From the NCBI GenBank assembly GCA_963707135.1, contig CAVPOY010000012.1, forward strand, positions 1 to 64,000: 64,000 nucleotides of DNA, written 5' to 3'. The translations under genes were made by a program, and so were the position numbers. Each line of letters begins with the position of its first letter. The stretch's first letter is position 1. Below are positions 30,429-40,343 of this stretch, piece by piece. The notes below the pieces were generated by a model that saw only the letters and a list, made by a program, of their open reading frames with translations, was not told where the DNA came from and made no database searches. Source of the stretch: JBGSTR01 sp963707135 (GTDB lineage Bacteria; Pseudomonadota; Gammaproteobacteria; Chromatiales; Chromatiaceae).

Positions 30429-31190
30429 TTAAGCCGCCTGATCCGCGGCCTGACAGATGCCCAGAAAATCGTCCGCGACCAGCGACGCCCCGCCGATCAG
30501 GCCGCCGTCAATGTCCGGTTGCGCCATCAACTCGGCCGCGTTTCCGGGTTTCATGCTACCGCCATACAGGATCCGCAGACCCGCAGCGACTTCCGCATTC
30601 CGGGCCGCGATACGCTCGCGGATGAACGCGTGCACCTCCTGGGCCTGTTCCGGCGTCGCGGTGACCCCGGTGCCGATCGCCCACACCGGCTCGTAGGCGA
30701 TCACGCCCTTGCTGAACGCCTCGACACCCGAGAGGTTTACGACGCCATCGACGTGCGCAGCGACGACCCGCTCCATCTCGCCCCGCTCGCGCTGCTCCAG
30801 GGTCTCACCCACGCAGAGGATCGGCACCAGGCCGTACTCCACCGCGCGGGCGTACTTCCTGGCCACCAGCTCGTCATCCTCGCCATGGTACTGCCGACGC
30901 TCCGAATGACCCACGATCACGTAGGTGCAGCCGAAGTCGGTCAGCATCGAGGCCGCGACCTCGCCCGTGAAAGCGCCGGGCTCCTGAATGGAGACATCCT
31001 GCGCGCCCAACGCCACGCGGCTGCCGAGCAGGGCCTCGCCCGCCATCTGGAGATACGGGAACGGCGGGCAGACGGCAATTCCGCAGTGCCCGATGGCAGC
31101 CGCCCCGGACACCACACCGCCGAGCAGCGACTCAACGCTCGCGCGCGTCCCGTTCATTTTCCAGTTTCCGGCGACCAGGGGCTGACGCAT
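30429..31190 (-). CDS. tpiA: triose-phosphate isomerase
   Basis: A 253-residue TIM-barrel enzyme that interconverts dihydroxyacetone phosphate and glyceraldehyde 3-phosphate. It shows the substrate Lys in GNWKMNG, the electrophile His in VIVGHSERR, the catalytic Glu in AYEPVWAIGTG and the phosphate loop ILYGGSMKPGNA. The ATG at 31190 has GGAGG 5 bp upstream. It is divergent from smpB. Confidence 0.97.
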   Translation of the reverse strand: MRQPLVAGNWKMNGTRASVESLLGGVVSGAAAIGHCGIAVCPPFPYLQMAGEALLGSRVALGAQDVSIQEPGAFTGEVAASMLTDFGCTYVIVGHSERRQYHGEDDELVARKYARAVEYGLVPILCVGETLEQRERGEMERVVAAHVDGVVNLSGVEAFSKGVIAYEPVWAIGTGVTATPEQAQEVHAFIRERIAARNAEVAAGLRILYGGSMKPGNAAELMAQPDIDGGLIGGASLVADDFLGICQAADQAA

Positions 31191-31282
31191 AACTACCTCC
31201 ATCAAAGCGAGCCCGGTACTCTAGCGGCAACTCGAGCGCCGATCAAGACCGTAAGAAACGCACGGGCGCGACCTCTCCGCGA

Positions 31283-31311
31283 TTAACCCGTCGCCGGCTT
31301 TGCTTTAGACT
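31283..31311 (+). promoter_or_regulatory. promoter candidate giving a leaderless smpB mRNA
   Basis: TTAACC (31283-31288), 17 bp, TAGACT (31306-31311). The expected start of transcription, 6-7 bp past the -10 box, falls on the A of the smpB ATG at 31318. No Shine-Dalgarno sequence precedes that ATG. Confidence 0.4.
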
Positions 31312-31317
31312 CGCGCG

Positions 31318-31794
31318 ATGGCAAAGGGAAAACAAAAGACCGACGGCGGCTCGACCATCGCGCGCAACAAGAAGGCGGGCCACGAGTACCACATCGAGCA
31401 GCGTATCGAGGCCGGGCTGGTGCTCGAGGGCTGGGAGGTCAAGAGCCTGCGCGCCGGCCGTGTCCAGCTCAAGGAGAGCTACGTCAAGATCCTGCACGCC
31501 GAGGCCTTCCTCATCGGGGCGCACATCTCGCCGCTGCCGACGGCGTCCACACACGTGAGCCCGGACCCGGTGCGCACCCGCAAGCTGCTGCTGCAGCGCT
31601 CCGAGCTCAATCGGCTCATCGGACAGACGGAACGGGCCGGTTACACCCTGGTGCCGACGGCCATGTACTGGAAGCGCGGCCGCGCCAAGCTCGAGATCGG
31701 GCTCGCCAAGGGCAAGAAGCTGCACGACAAGCGGGCCACCGAGAAGGATCGGGACTGGCAGCGTGAAAAGGAGCGGTTGTTCAAGCAAGGCTGA
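31318..31794 (+). CDS. smpB: tmRNA-binding protein SmpB
   Basis: A 158-residue protein that delivers charged tmRNA to stalled ribosomes and mimics the missing codon-anticodon pair. Core beta-barrel motifs: ARNKKAGHEYHIEQRIEAGL, LEGWEVKSLRAGRVQLKESY, and the basic C-terminal tail LAKGKKLHDKRATEKDRDWQ that enters the mRNA channel. The ATG at 31318 is the only plausible start but has no ribosome-binding site. Its partner ssrA begins 50 bp downstream. Confidence 0.96.
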   Translation: MAKGKQKTDGGSTIARNKKAGHEYHIEQRIEAGLVLEGWEVKSLRAGRVQLKESYVKILHAEAFLIGAHISPLPTASTHVSPDPVRTRKLLLQRSELNRLIGQTERAGYTLVPTAMYWKRGRAKLEIGLAKGKKLHDKRATEKDRDWQREKERLFKQG

Positions 31795-31796
31795 CC

Positions 31797-31826
31797 TTGC
31801 CGGGGAACCAAATCATCCGCTACATT
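31797..31826 (+). promoter_or_regulatory. promoter candidate for ssrA
   Basis: TTGCCG, 18 bp, TACATT, starting 2 bp after the smpB stop. Transcription would begin near 31833, giving a short 5' leader removed by RNase P to leave the mature 5' end at 31845. Confidence 0.4.
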
Positions 31827-31844
31827 GTCTCTTCCAACGTACTT

Positions 31845-32204
31845 GGGGGCGACTTGGTCTCGACGTGGGTCGCGAAACCCGAGGTGCATGCCGAGGTGCG
31901 GGATACCTCGTAAATCCATCCGCAAACTCATAGTTGCCAACGACGACAACTACGCTCTCGCTGCTTAATCCCAGCGGGCCTCTGACCGGTCCTTGTCTGT
32001 GGGGGTCGGGTTTCAGGGGTAACATCACACAGAATCGCGGTGACGGGAGTCCGGACCTGATCCGCTAAAACCCAATTCGGAATCGCCGACCGATCGCCCT
32101 GCCCTTCGGGCGTTGGAAGGCTAAAAACAATAGAACGGGCTAAGCATGTAGGACCAACGGCAGAGGGCTTGCGGACGCGGGTTCGATTCCCGCCGCCTCC
32201 ACCA
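31845..32204 (+). ncRNA. ssrA: transfer-messenger RNA (tmRNA)
   Basis: The 360-nt gene starts GGGGGCGACTTGGTCTCGAC and ends with the T-arm GGGTTCGATTCCC, the acceptor strand CGCCTCC and encoded ACCA. The mRNA-like part runs from the resume codon GCC at 31936 to TAA at 31966 and encodes ANDDNYALAA, the proteolysis tag added to stalled peptides. It follows smpB directly and is closed by a strong terminator. Confidence 0.97.
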
Positions 32205-32211
32205 ACACCCC

Positions 32212-32241
32212 AACCCCAACCGTTCTCGGTTGGGGTTTTTT
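32212..32241 (+). terminator. rho-independent terminator of ssrA
   Basis: A 10-bp perfect stem (AACCCCAACC / GGTTGGGGTT) with a six-base loop and six T, 8 bp after the tmRNA CCA end. Confidence 0.92.
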
Positions 32242-32931
32242 CTTGCCCGAAACGCCAGTACTGGCGCGGTTTCGGGGCCACTACCTCGCGAGCGGCAACA
32301 GCGAAATCCCGCCGATGTCGGCCGGCCGAGGGCCTCTCTCCTCACCGTTCTCTCTGGTTGCCTCGCGAGCGCTCGCGAGGCCACGTGTCGGTTTTTCAGA
32401 TACTTAGGTGAGGCTAGTTGTAATGGAAGATTGGTGCAGCGACAGAGACCGAGAAACTGACAGGGTAAAGGGCTCCGTGGAGGTGCCTTCTGGGCGGTGG
32501 CGTTGCCAGCAGTCAGCCAACCCGGAAGTCAACGAATCCAGTCAGAAAGTCTACGTGTGGCAAAAGCGACACGAGTTTGCGAGCGATTCGGTGCCGTTTA
32601 CCGACTACCCTCTTCAAACTCCTGTTGAACGAATCTTGAGTACCGCCTAAAGCTGATACCGGTCGCCCGAGCCTGACCTCCTGGACGACCGCAAAGGACG
32701 CATTGCGGCCGCTCGCGATAGGTCAGGCAAGCGGCTCCAACCGGCAAGATACGGGCACCCAGCTCGGGGGCGACGACTGACCCCAATTGGCCAGAACTGC
32801 CGCTGGCATCCGAAGTGGGAGCGGCGGCAGTCTGACGGAGACGAGATACCGGAGCCACACGCCCCGAGCACCCCGTATCCCTGCTCCTCCCCAGGCAACC
32901 AGGGCCCATCCGACTCGCAGCTCTCGGAACG
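32242..32931. other. 690-bp stretch without supported gene, after the tmRNA
   Basis: I see no intact gene. Open frames are short and Arg/Ser-rich. The position next to the ssrA 3' end is a common integration site, but I found no integrase gene and no second copy of the tmRNA 3' end in the window. Confidence 0.5.
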
Positions 32932-32958
32932 AAAAGGCCCCCGGACTGGGGCCTTTTT
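32932..32958. terminator. bidirectional terminator
   Basis: AAAAGGCCCC, a six-base loop, GGGGCCTTTTT. The A-run and T-run on the two sides allow function on both strands. It lies downstream of the minus-strand genes at 33.0-33.9 kb. Confidence 0.85.
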
Positions 32959-32959
32959 G

Positions 32960-33289
32960 CTGGGCGAAGAGGACGCAGTTTGAAGGTCCGCGGCCGCCCT
33001 TCGCCTCACTGCAGGGGGTGAGGTGCGGGGCGTCGTACAGGCTCGGGTCCTGCTGGAAGGCCAGGGGCTTGCGGATCTTGGTGGTCCAGGGAAGACCGGC
33101 GACCTTGCCCGACCCGTCCTTGTCCCGATTTGCGTCCAGCGTTTCAACATGAACATCGGCGTAGTCAGCGTTGAGCTGGTCGTCGTTGTCTAGGTCGAGT
33201 GGCTCTTCCTTATCGGGAACAGGAGGGTTGCCGGAGAACGCATATCGGTACAGCCCTACATAGCCTTCCCAGATGTTGGTTACAGGCCC
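32960..33289 (-). pseudogene. gene fragment in frame after the stop of the upstream gene
   Basis: After the TGA of the secreted-protein gene at 33293-33295 the same frame stays open for over 100 codons. It has protein-like content: NIWEGYVGLYRYAFSGNPPV, LDLDNDDQLNADYADVHVET, LDANRDKDGSGKVAG, LPWTTKIRKPLAFQQDPSLY. The Asp/Asn-rich stretch resembles calcium-binding loops of surface proteins. There is no start codon with a ribosome site, so it is most likely the remnant of another gene, or a 3' part of the same gene cut by the stop. The left limit at the terminator is a guess. Confidence 0.4.
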
Positions 33290-33292
33290 TGC

Positions 33293-33856
33293 TCAGTCCT
33301 TCGGTGCGTCGAAACAGATTTCCCCTTCGCCCGGTACAACCTCAAAGTCATTGAGACCGGTGCAGGTATTCACCGTCCCGGTGACCACCAAACTCCCACC
33401 CGGCTGGAGCCCTGCGAACCTCCCGGTTCCCCGGACGGGGCTGATCGTCTCGTCGCCCTCCAGAATCACGCCTCCGCCCCCTTCGCAGGGAACAACTTCT
33501 TGCGTCTCGAAGGTATCATCAGCCGTGTAGATGAACCCGTCGCGTTCTTCGGTCCCGAGTACATGTTCCAGTAACAGGGGCTCCGAGTTTGTGATGACAC
33601 CGCGGAGAGGCCCCTTGATCACCACCCGGCGTAGCGCCCTGTCCGCGCTCTTCCGATCGTGCGAATCCTTTCGAATTAGGACCAGCCGATATTGCCCGAG
33701 CTGCGCCAACTCGGAATCGCTTGCCGTTTCCGCAAAGCCACGTATGGGCACGTAGCAGCCCTCGATAACCCTTTTCTGGCCAGCAGATAAGGCCGGCGAG
33801 AGCGCGATCCCCGCCATCAGAGCGCTGGCGACTACCGTTCGTAGCATCGATGTCAT
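33293..33856 (-). CDS. secreted protein of unknown function
   Basis: A 187-residue protein with a signal peptide (LRTVVASALMAGIALSPALSA, cut near SAGQ). The mature part has Cys in EGCYVPIRG, VVPCEGGGG, NTCTGLND and EICFDAP and the stretch ISPVRGTGRFAGLQPGGSLV, which resembles the turn-rich repeats of exported beta proteins. The start at 33856 has GGAG about 9 bp upstream; the frame runs further up without a signal. The family was not recognised. The stop TGA is followed by an open continuation of the frame. Confidence 0.65.
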   Translation of the reverse strand: MTSMLRTVVASALMAGIALSPALSAGQKRVIEGCYVPIRGFAETASDSELAQLGQYRLVLIRKDSHDRKSADRALRRVVIKGPLRGVITNSEPLLLEHVLGTEERDGFIYTADDTFETQEVVPCEGGGGVILEGDETISPVRGTGRFAGLQPGGSLVVTGTVNTCTGLNDFEVVPGEGEICFDAPKD

Positions 33857-34747
33857 TGCCGTTATCTCCATTCTGGTCGCATGCGGGACTTCCCTGACCG
33901 GGACGCCCGCGACACGGTGGCCAGGCGACGATTCGCCGCTACCAGCCACCCCCTGATCCGCGTCCCAGCCCTGGGACGCACACCGGCACCATCCACGCCT
34001 GAGCAGCTTCAAGATCTACAGCCAGGTGATGTACCCCGCGCTGGTCATCGCAGCAACGATCCTTGCCGCACAACAACCCAAATCAAGGATAGATCATTTC
34101 CGAGCGAGGACTCGGCGGCCAGGGAGTGGGAAACGGGGACCGACAACTTTTCTGTTAGCCTACCGCCCGGTTATTTTGTACGGAATTTCAGGACAGTATC
34201 TCTAAGTGCCTTCTCATGACGGGTGTCGGGTGTGGGCTTAATCCCTGACCTTTGACCGTAATCGCCGTAAACCCGTGGCTCGTCGTAACCAACCTCTCCG
34301 CAGCGTGACGGCGAGCGTCCTCAAAGCGCGTTCACGAGACGCTGCCACTCTCCTCCGGGAGTGCCCACAATTGGCGGCAAAGCCGCCGCTCGCTACAACG
34401 CGCCGACTGTCCGGAGAGGGTCGATCAGAGCCACCCGAGCAAGCTGCAGCGGACGCCGACAGCGAGAGGCGCGGATCGGCCAAGAGCCGTCGGTGGAAAC
34501 CTGAGAGTGAGTTTCCGGTGAAGTCCCCATAGGCGACGTCGCGGCAGTCCGGACGATTTGCAGGTTAGCTGATCTGCGGCAAGGAAAGTGGTTCTTTTTT
34601 CTCCGCTGCGCTGGGCCTTACGCCAGCGCGGACTAGGCTTACAGTGGGGCCCCCAGAAACGACTTCCTCGGGTGCTGCGCTCGGAAATCGATCGTTCACT
34701 CCTCGAGCGCTCCGCAATGACCCGGGGCTACCCCGCAGGGAGGGAAG
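33857..34747. other. 891-bp stretch without supported gene
   Basis: Open frames on both strands translate to Arg/Ala/Ser-rich sequence with no motif. No terminator, tRNA or repeat array is evident. The last 60 bp include the promoter side of the LamG-type gene and its GGGAGG ribosome site at 34739-34744. Confidence 0.45.
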
Positions 34748-36193
34748 ATGAACGTATCTTCGAATTTCTCACGACAGTCGAGGCAAGCGGCGGTACTCAC
34801 CGTCGCCGCGCTTTTCTTGTTCCTTGCCAATGCTCCGGCAGTGGCGGCGGGACTGATTCTCTGGGACTCGTTCAACGACGAGACGGCCTTTTCCCGCGCT
34901 GACGGCTACCACTTTTTCACGGTAACGCCGGATGTCGGTACCGAGGGCATCCTGCGTTATTGGGAGCCCGGCTACTGGGGCAGCGGCGCCACGACGGCCA
35001 GTTACATCAACTTCTCGCCCGCGGGACGTTTCGGAAACGGCGTCACCTTCAACTACTCGGGCAATGCAAACGGCTGGTGCAGCCAGGACGCCATCAACTA
35101 CCCCATCGGCGATCAGATGAGCCCGGCGGAGGGAACCATCGAATTCTGGTACAAGCCGCATTTCGACTACACCGATACCTCCGCGGTGATCCAGGTGCTC
35201 AGCGGCTACAAGTCAAATCTCGATTATCCGCTTCAGACTTACTACGAGCGGGAACGCGACAGTCAGAGCTATCTCTACTTCGCCTATCACGGCTGGAGCG
35301 GGCGGCATTACTGGACGTTTGCGATCTATGAGCTCGACGCATCCGGCAACGTCACGCATGACACGTTCGCCAGGACACCGCCAGAGTTCGATCCCGACCG
35401 ATTCACCTTTGCCGCCGAGCAATGGATGCACGTCGGGTTGGTATGGAAATCCACCGGCGTCGAGGACTACGGCAACAAGACCGTCATGTTGTTTATCGAC
35501 GGTGTAGAGGTGGCTTCTACCACCCAGACCTACCCCACCACCTATCCATTCGGCGAGTATTTGGCTCTCGGCAGCTCGACCGGACAGTCTTTTGATCCGA
35601 GCCTTCCGGGAAACAACTACAGTGGAGCGTCGGGAGATATCGACAACCTAAAGATCTGGGATTACGCCAAGACCGACTTTTCTGATCGGTTTGTCGAGGG
35701 AGTTGACGCCCAATCTGCATACGTCGGCATTGCCAGCGTTCCTGACATCAACGGCAACCTCTCCCCTGAGATTGCCGCCCTTCTAACGCTTCCAGACGGC
35801 CAACCGCAGGTCATCATCAAGGACAGCGACACCAAGGAGCTCATTGCCAAAATGGATTTTGGCAACCCGAACCAGACAGCGAAGGGCGTCACCGGGCTGC
35901 TCGATATCACCGGGAATGGAGCGCCCGAGGTGGCGGTGCTGCTGACCCGGCGTGATGGCGTGTCCGTGGTGCAGATGCGCGACGGCAGGACCGGGCAGTG
36001 GATCGACAAGATCTACTTCTTCTGTCCGCCGTGGGAGACCAAGGCGGTCGCCTCACAGGACCTGAACCTCGACGGGGTCTCGGAGGTCTCGGTACTCGCC
36101 ACCAGACCCGACGGTAAGGTTGCCACCAAGATCAAGGATTCGATCAGCAAGGAGTTGATGAATTGGATCGGGTTCCCCGGTACTACCGACTAA
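34748..36193 (+). CDS. secreted LamG-like protein with three C-terminal FG-GAP-like repeats
   Basis: A 481-residue exported protein. A signal peptide spans residues 1-34 (cut after AVA-AG). Residues 35-320 look like a LamG/concanavalin-type jelly-roll: GTIEFWYKPHFDYTD, EQWMHVGLVWKS, VMLFIDGVEVAS, SGDIDNLKIWDYAK. Residues 328-481 hold three repeats of about 50 residues, each with an acidic loop and a beta strand: VPDINGNLSPEIAALL, LLDITGNGAPEVAVLL, QDLNLDGVSEVSVLA. These resemble FG-GAP/VCBS blades that bind calcium. It probably binds a glycan or surface partner outside the cell. It stands alone, with GGGAGG 4 bp before the ATG. Confidence 0.75.
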   Translation: MNVSSNFSRQSRQAAVLTVAALFLFLANAPAVAAGLILWDSFNDETAFSRADGYHFFTVTPDVGTEGILRYWEPGYWGSGATTASYINFSPAGRFGNGVTFNYSGNANGWCSQDAINYPIGDQMSPAEGTIEFWYKPHFDYTDTSAVIQVLSGYKSNLDYPLQTYYERERDSQSYLYFAYHGWSGRHYWTFAIYELDASGNVTHDTFARTPPEFDPDRFTFAAEQWMHVGLVWKSTGVEDYGNKTVMLFIDGVEVASTTQTYPTTYPFGEYLALGSSTGQSFDPSLPGNNYSGASGDIDNLKIWDYAKTDFSDRFVEGVDAQSAYVGIASVPDINGNLSPEIAALLTLPDGQPQVIIKDSDTKELIAKMDFGNPNQTAKGVTGLLDITGNGAPEVAVLLTRRDGVSVVQMRDGRTGQWIDKIYFFCPPWETKAVASQDLNLDGVSEVSVLATRPDGKVATKIKDSISKELMNWIGFPGTTD

Positions 36194-36527
36194 TCGCCGT
36201 GCGGGGTCATTCCCTAGACACCCCAAGACGATCAGAGGCGGGCTTAGGGCTGATCATTACTTAGATCTTTGTTGCTTTCGGCAGATTAGGGGGTTGCCAA
36301 AGCTGAGGCTGGGTCGTACCTCGCTGCCGGGAACCGCGATTCAGGCACTTACGGGAGCGAAGACTCCGGCTTACGGAAGATATAGGGTCATACCCGGGGC
36401 CTTGGGGCCCGCCTACTTGTTCTGCGGCAGGAGGAGGGCCTATACGACGTCGCGGTGTAGCGGCCTCGGAGCGGCCCTGTGACCCGTTGAGGGGTGCATA
36501 CGCCCACCTTGCCTCGCGGCATCGACA
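36194..36527. other. 334-bp gap between the LamG-like gene and hsdR
   Basis: The two genes converge here. I see no gene and no T-tailed terminator; a GGGCC-rich inverted stretch near 36400 is the only structure. Confidence 0.45.
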
Positions 36528-39500
36528 TCACGCGGCTCGGCTGCCCAGGTTGGCGTGCATGTCCTTCAAGGCCGCGAAGATCCCCTCGATCACGTTCTCC
36601 TTGCCCGCGAACAGCGCGTCCGGTCCGCCGGCGTGCAGGTTGCTGAAGGGGGCTCGTAGAGCGCCGAGGCTCCATGACGCCTCGCGCCGTGAGCTGGTCG
36701 ATCACCATCTCGACGAAGCGGATCTGCGGCGGCGTGAGGCTGCGGTCGTTCAGGAACTCGCGAGAACGCCGCCTGCGCCGCGGCACGGTCCATGCCGACC
36801 AGGCTGCGGACGAAGTGGGCCAGCGAGGGCGCCTCGCTGCGGGCCAGCAGACCGGAGAGCAGCGTCTCGCCATCCTCTTCGCCGATCTCGACCAGGGTCG
36901 TCTCCAGCCCCTTCAGGTCGGTCGTCGGTGAGCGGCTGGTTGGTCCGCAGGCGGTGGATCACGATGTGGTCGAGGTGATTGCGCAGGTAGTCCTTGACCT
37001 TCTTCTCGTACTGGGCGCCGGTCATCTTCGGCATGCGAGACGACCTCTTCCTCCCGCACGCCCAGGACCTCGTCCTTGAAGTCGGTGTAGACGATCTTGC
37101 GCTTCTTCTTGTCGAGGAACGGCACCAGCCCACGCAGCCGCAGGCGCAGCTCCTCCAGCCCGTCAGGTCGATCCCCTCCCAGAAGCCGGTCTCCTGCATC
37201 GCGGCCAGGTACTCGAGCTGGGCCTTCACGCCGGGATGCGTGCTCTTCTCCTCCAGCAGCATGGCGATCTCGACCATCCGCTGGCGGTGGCTCTCGAAGA
37301 CGCCCGCGTCGCCCTCGGCCAGGGCCAGCTGCATCCGCAGGGCCGTGAGGTCGAACAGCCGCGACTCGATGTCGTCGGTCTCGATCTCGCTCGGCAGCCC
37401 GGCAACCTCACGCTGCAGCGTCTCACGGTCGGCTTCGCTGAGCTGCTCCCAGGCCGTCGCGCTCCCGGAAACGCTCCACCGCCTCCAGGTGCATCCGCAC
37501 GATGAAGTTCTCCCGGTTCATCGCCGCCACTTCGCCGTGCAGTCCGTCGGTGAGCGACGCTCCGCGAGCGCGGCATCCGGGTCCAGTTCCGGCGTCGCCT
37601 GGACGTGGCCGAGCAGCTGCACGCGGGCGCGGAACAGCCGGGTGCCGAGCGGGACGCCGCCGCCGGCCTCGATGCCCTCGGGGTTCTCGCGGAAGAAGTC
37701 GAAGTTGAAGCAGAAGTCGAAGACGCGGAAGTCCTGCTTGTCGTCGCCCGGCCCGAACAGGTCCGGGCACAGGCGCGTGCCGCGCCCGATCATCTGCCAG
37801 AACTTGATCTTCGAGTAGACCGGCTTGAAGAAGACCAGGTTCGCCACCTCGGGCACGTCGATGCCGGTGTCGAGCATGTCCACCGAGATGGCGATGTGCG
37901 GCGCCTTGTCCTTCTGCGAGAAGTCGTCGATCAGGCTCTGCGGGTACTTGGCGTAGTTGTCGATGATGCGCGCGAAGTGTCCCTTGTAGTGCGGGTAGTG
38001 GTGGTTGAACCGCTCCTCGATGAACTTCGCGTGCTCGTGGTTGCGGGCGAAGATGATCGTCTTGGCCAGCCGGTCGCCGCCCTCGACCTTGTGGCCGTGC
38101 TCCATCAGGTGCTGCAGCACCTTGTCCACGGTGTCCTTGTTGAAGAGCCAGCTGTTGATGGCGGCGGCGTTGACCCGGTCGGGCAGGCCGTGCTCGGCTC
38201 CACGTCGTCGCCCCAGTCGAGGCTCTCCCACTGCTCCTTCTCCTCGTCGCTGAGCGAGTCGTAGTCGATGCCCTCGCGGGGGAACTTCAGGTCCACCTGC
38301 TGCACGCGGGGCGGCACGAGGAAGCCGTCGGCCACCGCCGTCTCCAGCTCGTAGGCATCGGTCGGCACGCCCGGCTCCAGGTCGAAGAGGTCGTAGGTGT
38401 TCTTGTCGACCTCGCTCGCGGGGCGTGGCGGTCAGGCCGACCAGCAGCGAATCGAAGTAGCGGAAGATCGCGCCGTACTTCTGGTAGACCGAGCGGTGCG
38501 CCTCGTCGATGATCACCAGGTCGAAGTGCCCGACGCCGAACCGCGCCTCGTCGCCCTTCGTCTCGTCGATCAGCCCCATCATCGTCGGATAGGTGCAGAC
38601 GTAGACCCGGCCCGTCTGTGTCCTTCTCGGTGACCAGGTTCACCGGGCTCGACTCCGGCAGGTGCGCCTTGAAGGCGCCGCACCGCCTGGTTGACCAGCG
38701 ACACCCGGTCGGCCAGGAACAGCGCCCGCTTCACCCAGCCCGCCCGCTGCAGCACGTCCACCAGGGCGATGGCCGTGCGGGTCTTGCCGGTGCCGGTGGC
38801 CATCACCAGCAGCGCCTTGCGCCGCGCCTCCGCGAACTGCTCGCCGATGCTGCCGATGGCCCGCTTCTGGTAGTAGCGCTCGACGATCGGCGTCCTTGAC
38901 CTGGGCCGACGTCGCAGCGGCTCGCGCTGGGTCGCGGCGCAGGATCAGGCGGCGCCAGCTCGTCCTTCTTGTAGAACCCGGCCACCGCGGCGCGGCGGGT
39001 AGGCCGAGGTCGTCCCACAGCCAGGTCTTGTAGCCGTTGGTGTAGAAGATGATCGGGCGCTGGCCGTGCATCTGCTCCAGGCAGTCGGCGTAGAGCTTGG
39101 CCTGCTGCTGGCCCACCTGCGGGTCGACGGTGGTCTTCTTCGCCTCCACCACCGCCAGCGGCTTGCCGTCGTCGCCCCACAGCACGTAGTCGACGTAGCC
39201 GATGCCCTGGGCGTTGGGCATGCCGGTGACTTCGTATTCCCGGTCGCGCGGCTGATCGAGCGGCCAGCCGGCGCGGTGCAGGTCGACGTCGATCAGGTAG
39301 CGGCGGGTCTCGGCCTCGGAGTAGTCGTGGGTGTCGGGCTGCTGCTTCGGCCGCGGCGCGGATCTCGGCCAGTTGCTCGCGCAGCGCCTGCAGCTCGGCA
39401 TCGAGGGCGTCCCGCTCCTGCTGCCGCTTCAGCGCCGCCTCGTTCTGCTCGGCCAGCTTGCTTCTCCAGGGCCTCCAGCTCCTTGCGCGGGACCACCTCG

Positions 39501-39942
39501 CCCGCGGTCGGAGCGGTTGCGGCACGCGCTCATCCCTCCACGCCGCGCCCTTCGCGCGAGGCATCGGGCGCGTAGGTGCGGACCAGCCAGTAGCAGACGT
39601 GGTGCAGTTCCTTGACCACCTGCAGGGCGTCGTACTGGCGGATCGGGCGCGCGCTGTGGACCGCCTGGTTGCCGACCTTCTGGATCACCCGCGCCTTCTG
39701 GAAGACCGCCTCGGGCAGCAGGTTCTGGAAGCTGGGCTCGTGCAGCAGCGCACCGAGGCTGCTGGTCGTAGGGCATCCGCAGGCCGGCGTCGTGCCGGTA
39801 GAGCCAGTGGACCACGGCCTCCAGCGTGAAGCGGGCATGGAAGCAGGCGGCGCGGGGGTCGCCCATGATGTGGCCTTCCGCCTGGCTGGCGGATTCCGCG
39901 ATGGCGCGGAACTCGCTCGGGCAGGAAGGCGAAGTTGCTCAT
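36528..39942 (-). pseudogene. hsdR: Type I restriction endonuclease subunit R, many frame breaks
   Basis: All parts of a roughly 1,140-residue HsdR can be read in order but across many frames. The N-terminus (MSNFAFLPE, then FHARFTLEAVVHWLYRHD and LLPEAVFQKARVIQKVGNQA) is a DUF4145 region. The nuclease domain has DYVLWGDDGKPLAVVEAKKT. The motor shows Walker A ATGTGKTRTAIAL, VIIDEAHRS, GLTATP and GRGTRLCPDLFGP. The C-terminus ends EGIFAALKDMHANLGSRAA and a TGA at 36530-36528. Intact segments are typically 100-350 codons. Either the gene is dead or the sequence carries many indel errors. It is the last gene of the hsdM-hsdS-mntA-hepT-hsdR group. Confidence 0.88.
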
Positions 39943-39965
39943 CGGTTGGCAGCCCGTGCCGGTCG

Positions 39966-40343
39966 TCAGGGTCGTTCTTCGGAATCCAACTGCGCCTTGA
40001 CCGCGCGCACCGCGGCGAGCAATCCCGGCAGGTCCTTCTGCACCGTACTCCAGACGATGGAGAGATCCACCTTGAAGTAGCCGTGCGCTACGACGTTTCG
40101 CATTTCGTACGCAAACCCGAAGGGCACGTTCGGAAAACGGCACGGGATGGCAGGATAGCGTTTGTGGATATTGTTCGAGGCCTCGCCGATGATTTCGATC
40201 GTACGAATCACCGCGTCCTGGGTCTTCTCGTCAGTCAGAAACTTGCCCTTGTCCATCCCCGCGACATGGCGTTGGCAGCGCTCGATCGCCTCGATGATGT
40301 GCCCGAGAAAGTCTTCGAGACGCAGCGCGTCCAGATCACTCAT
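39966..40343 (-). CDS. HEPN-domain toxin, HepT-like RNase
   Basis: A 125-residue all-helical HEPN (DUF86) protein. The RX4HXY active motif is intact: R82, H87 and Y89 in MRNVVAHGYF. The upstream helix has DAVIRTIEIIGEASNNI as in HepT. HepT-type toxins cut or otherwise block RNA and are held by the paired MNT nucleotidyltransferase, which can AMPylate the HEPN protein. It overlaps the mntA stop by 4 bp (ATGA) and ends 23 bp before hsdR. Confidence 0.88.
   Translation of the reverse strand: MSDLDALRLEDFLGHIIEAIERCQRHVAGMDKGKFLTDEKTQDAVIRTIEIIGEASNNIHKRYPAIPCRFPNVPFGFAYEMRNVVAHGYFKVDLSIVWSTVQKDLPGLLAAVRAVKAQLDSEERP

Noticed and set aside
33293..33295. Selenocysteine at the in-frame TGA
   Set aside because: No selenoprotein family context is recognisable and no clear SECIS-like hairpin follows the TGA; a gene remnant is the simpler reading.
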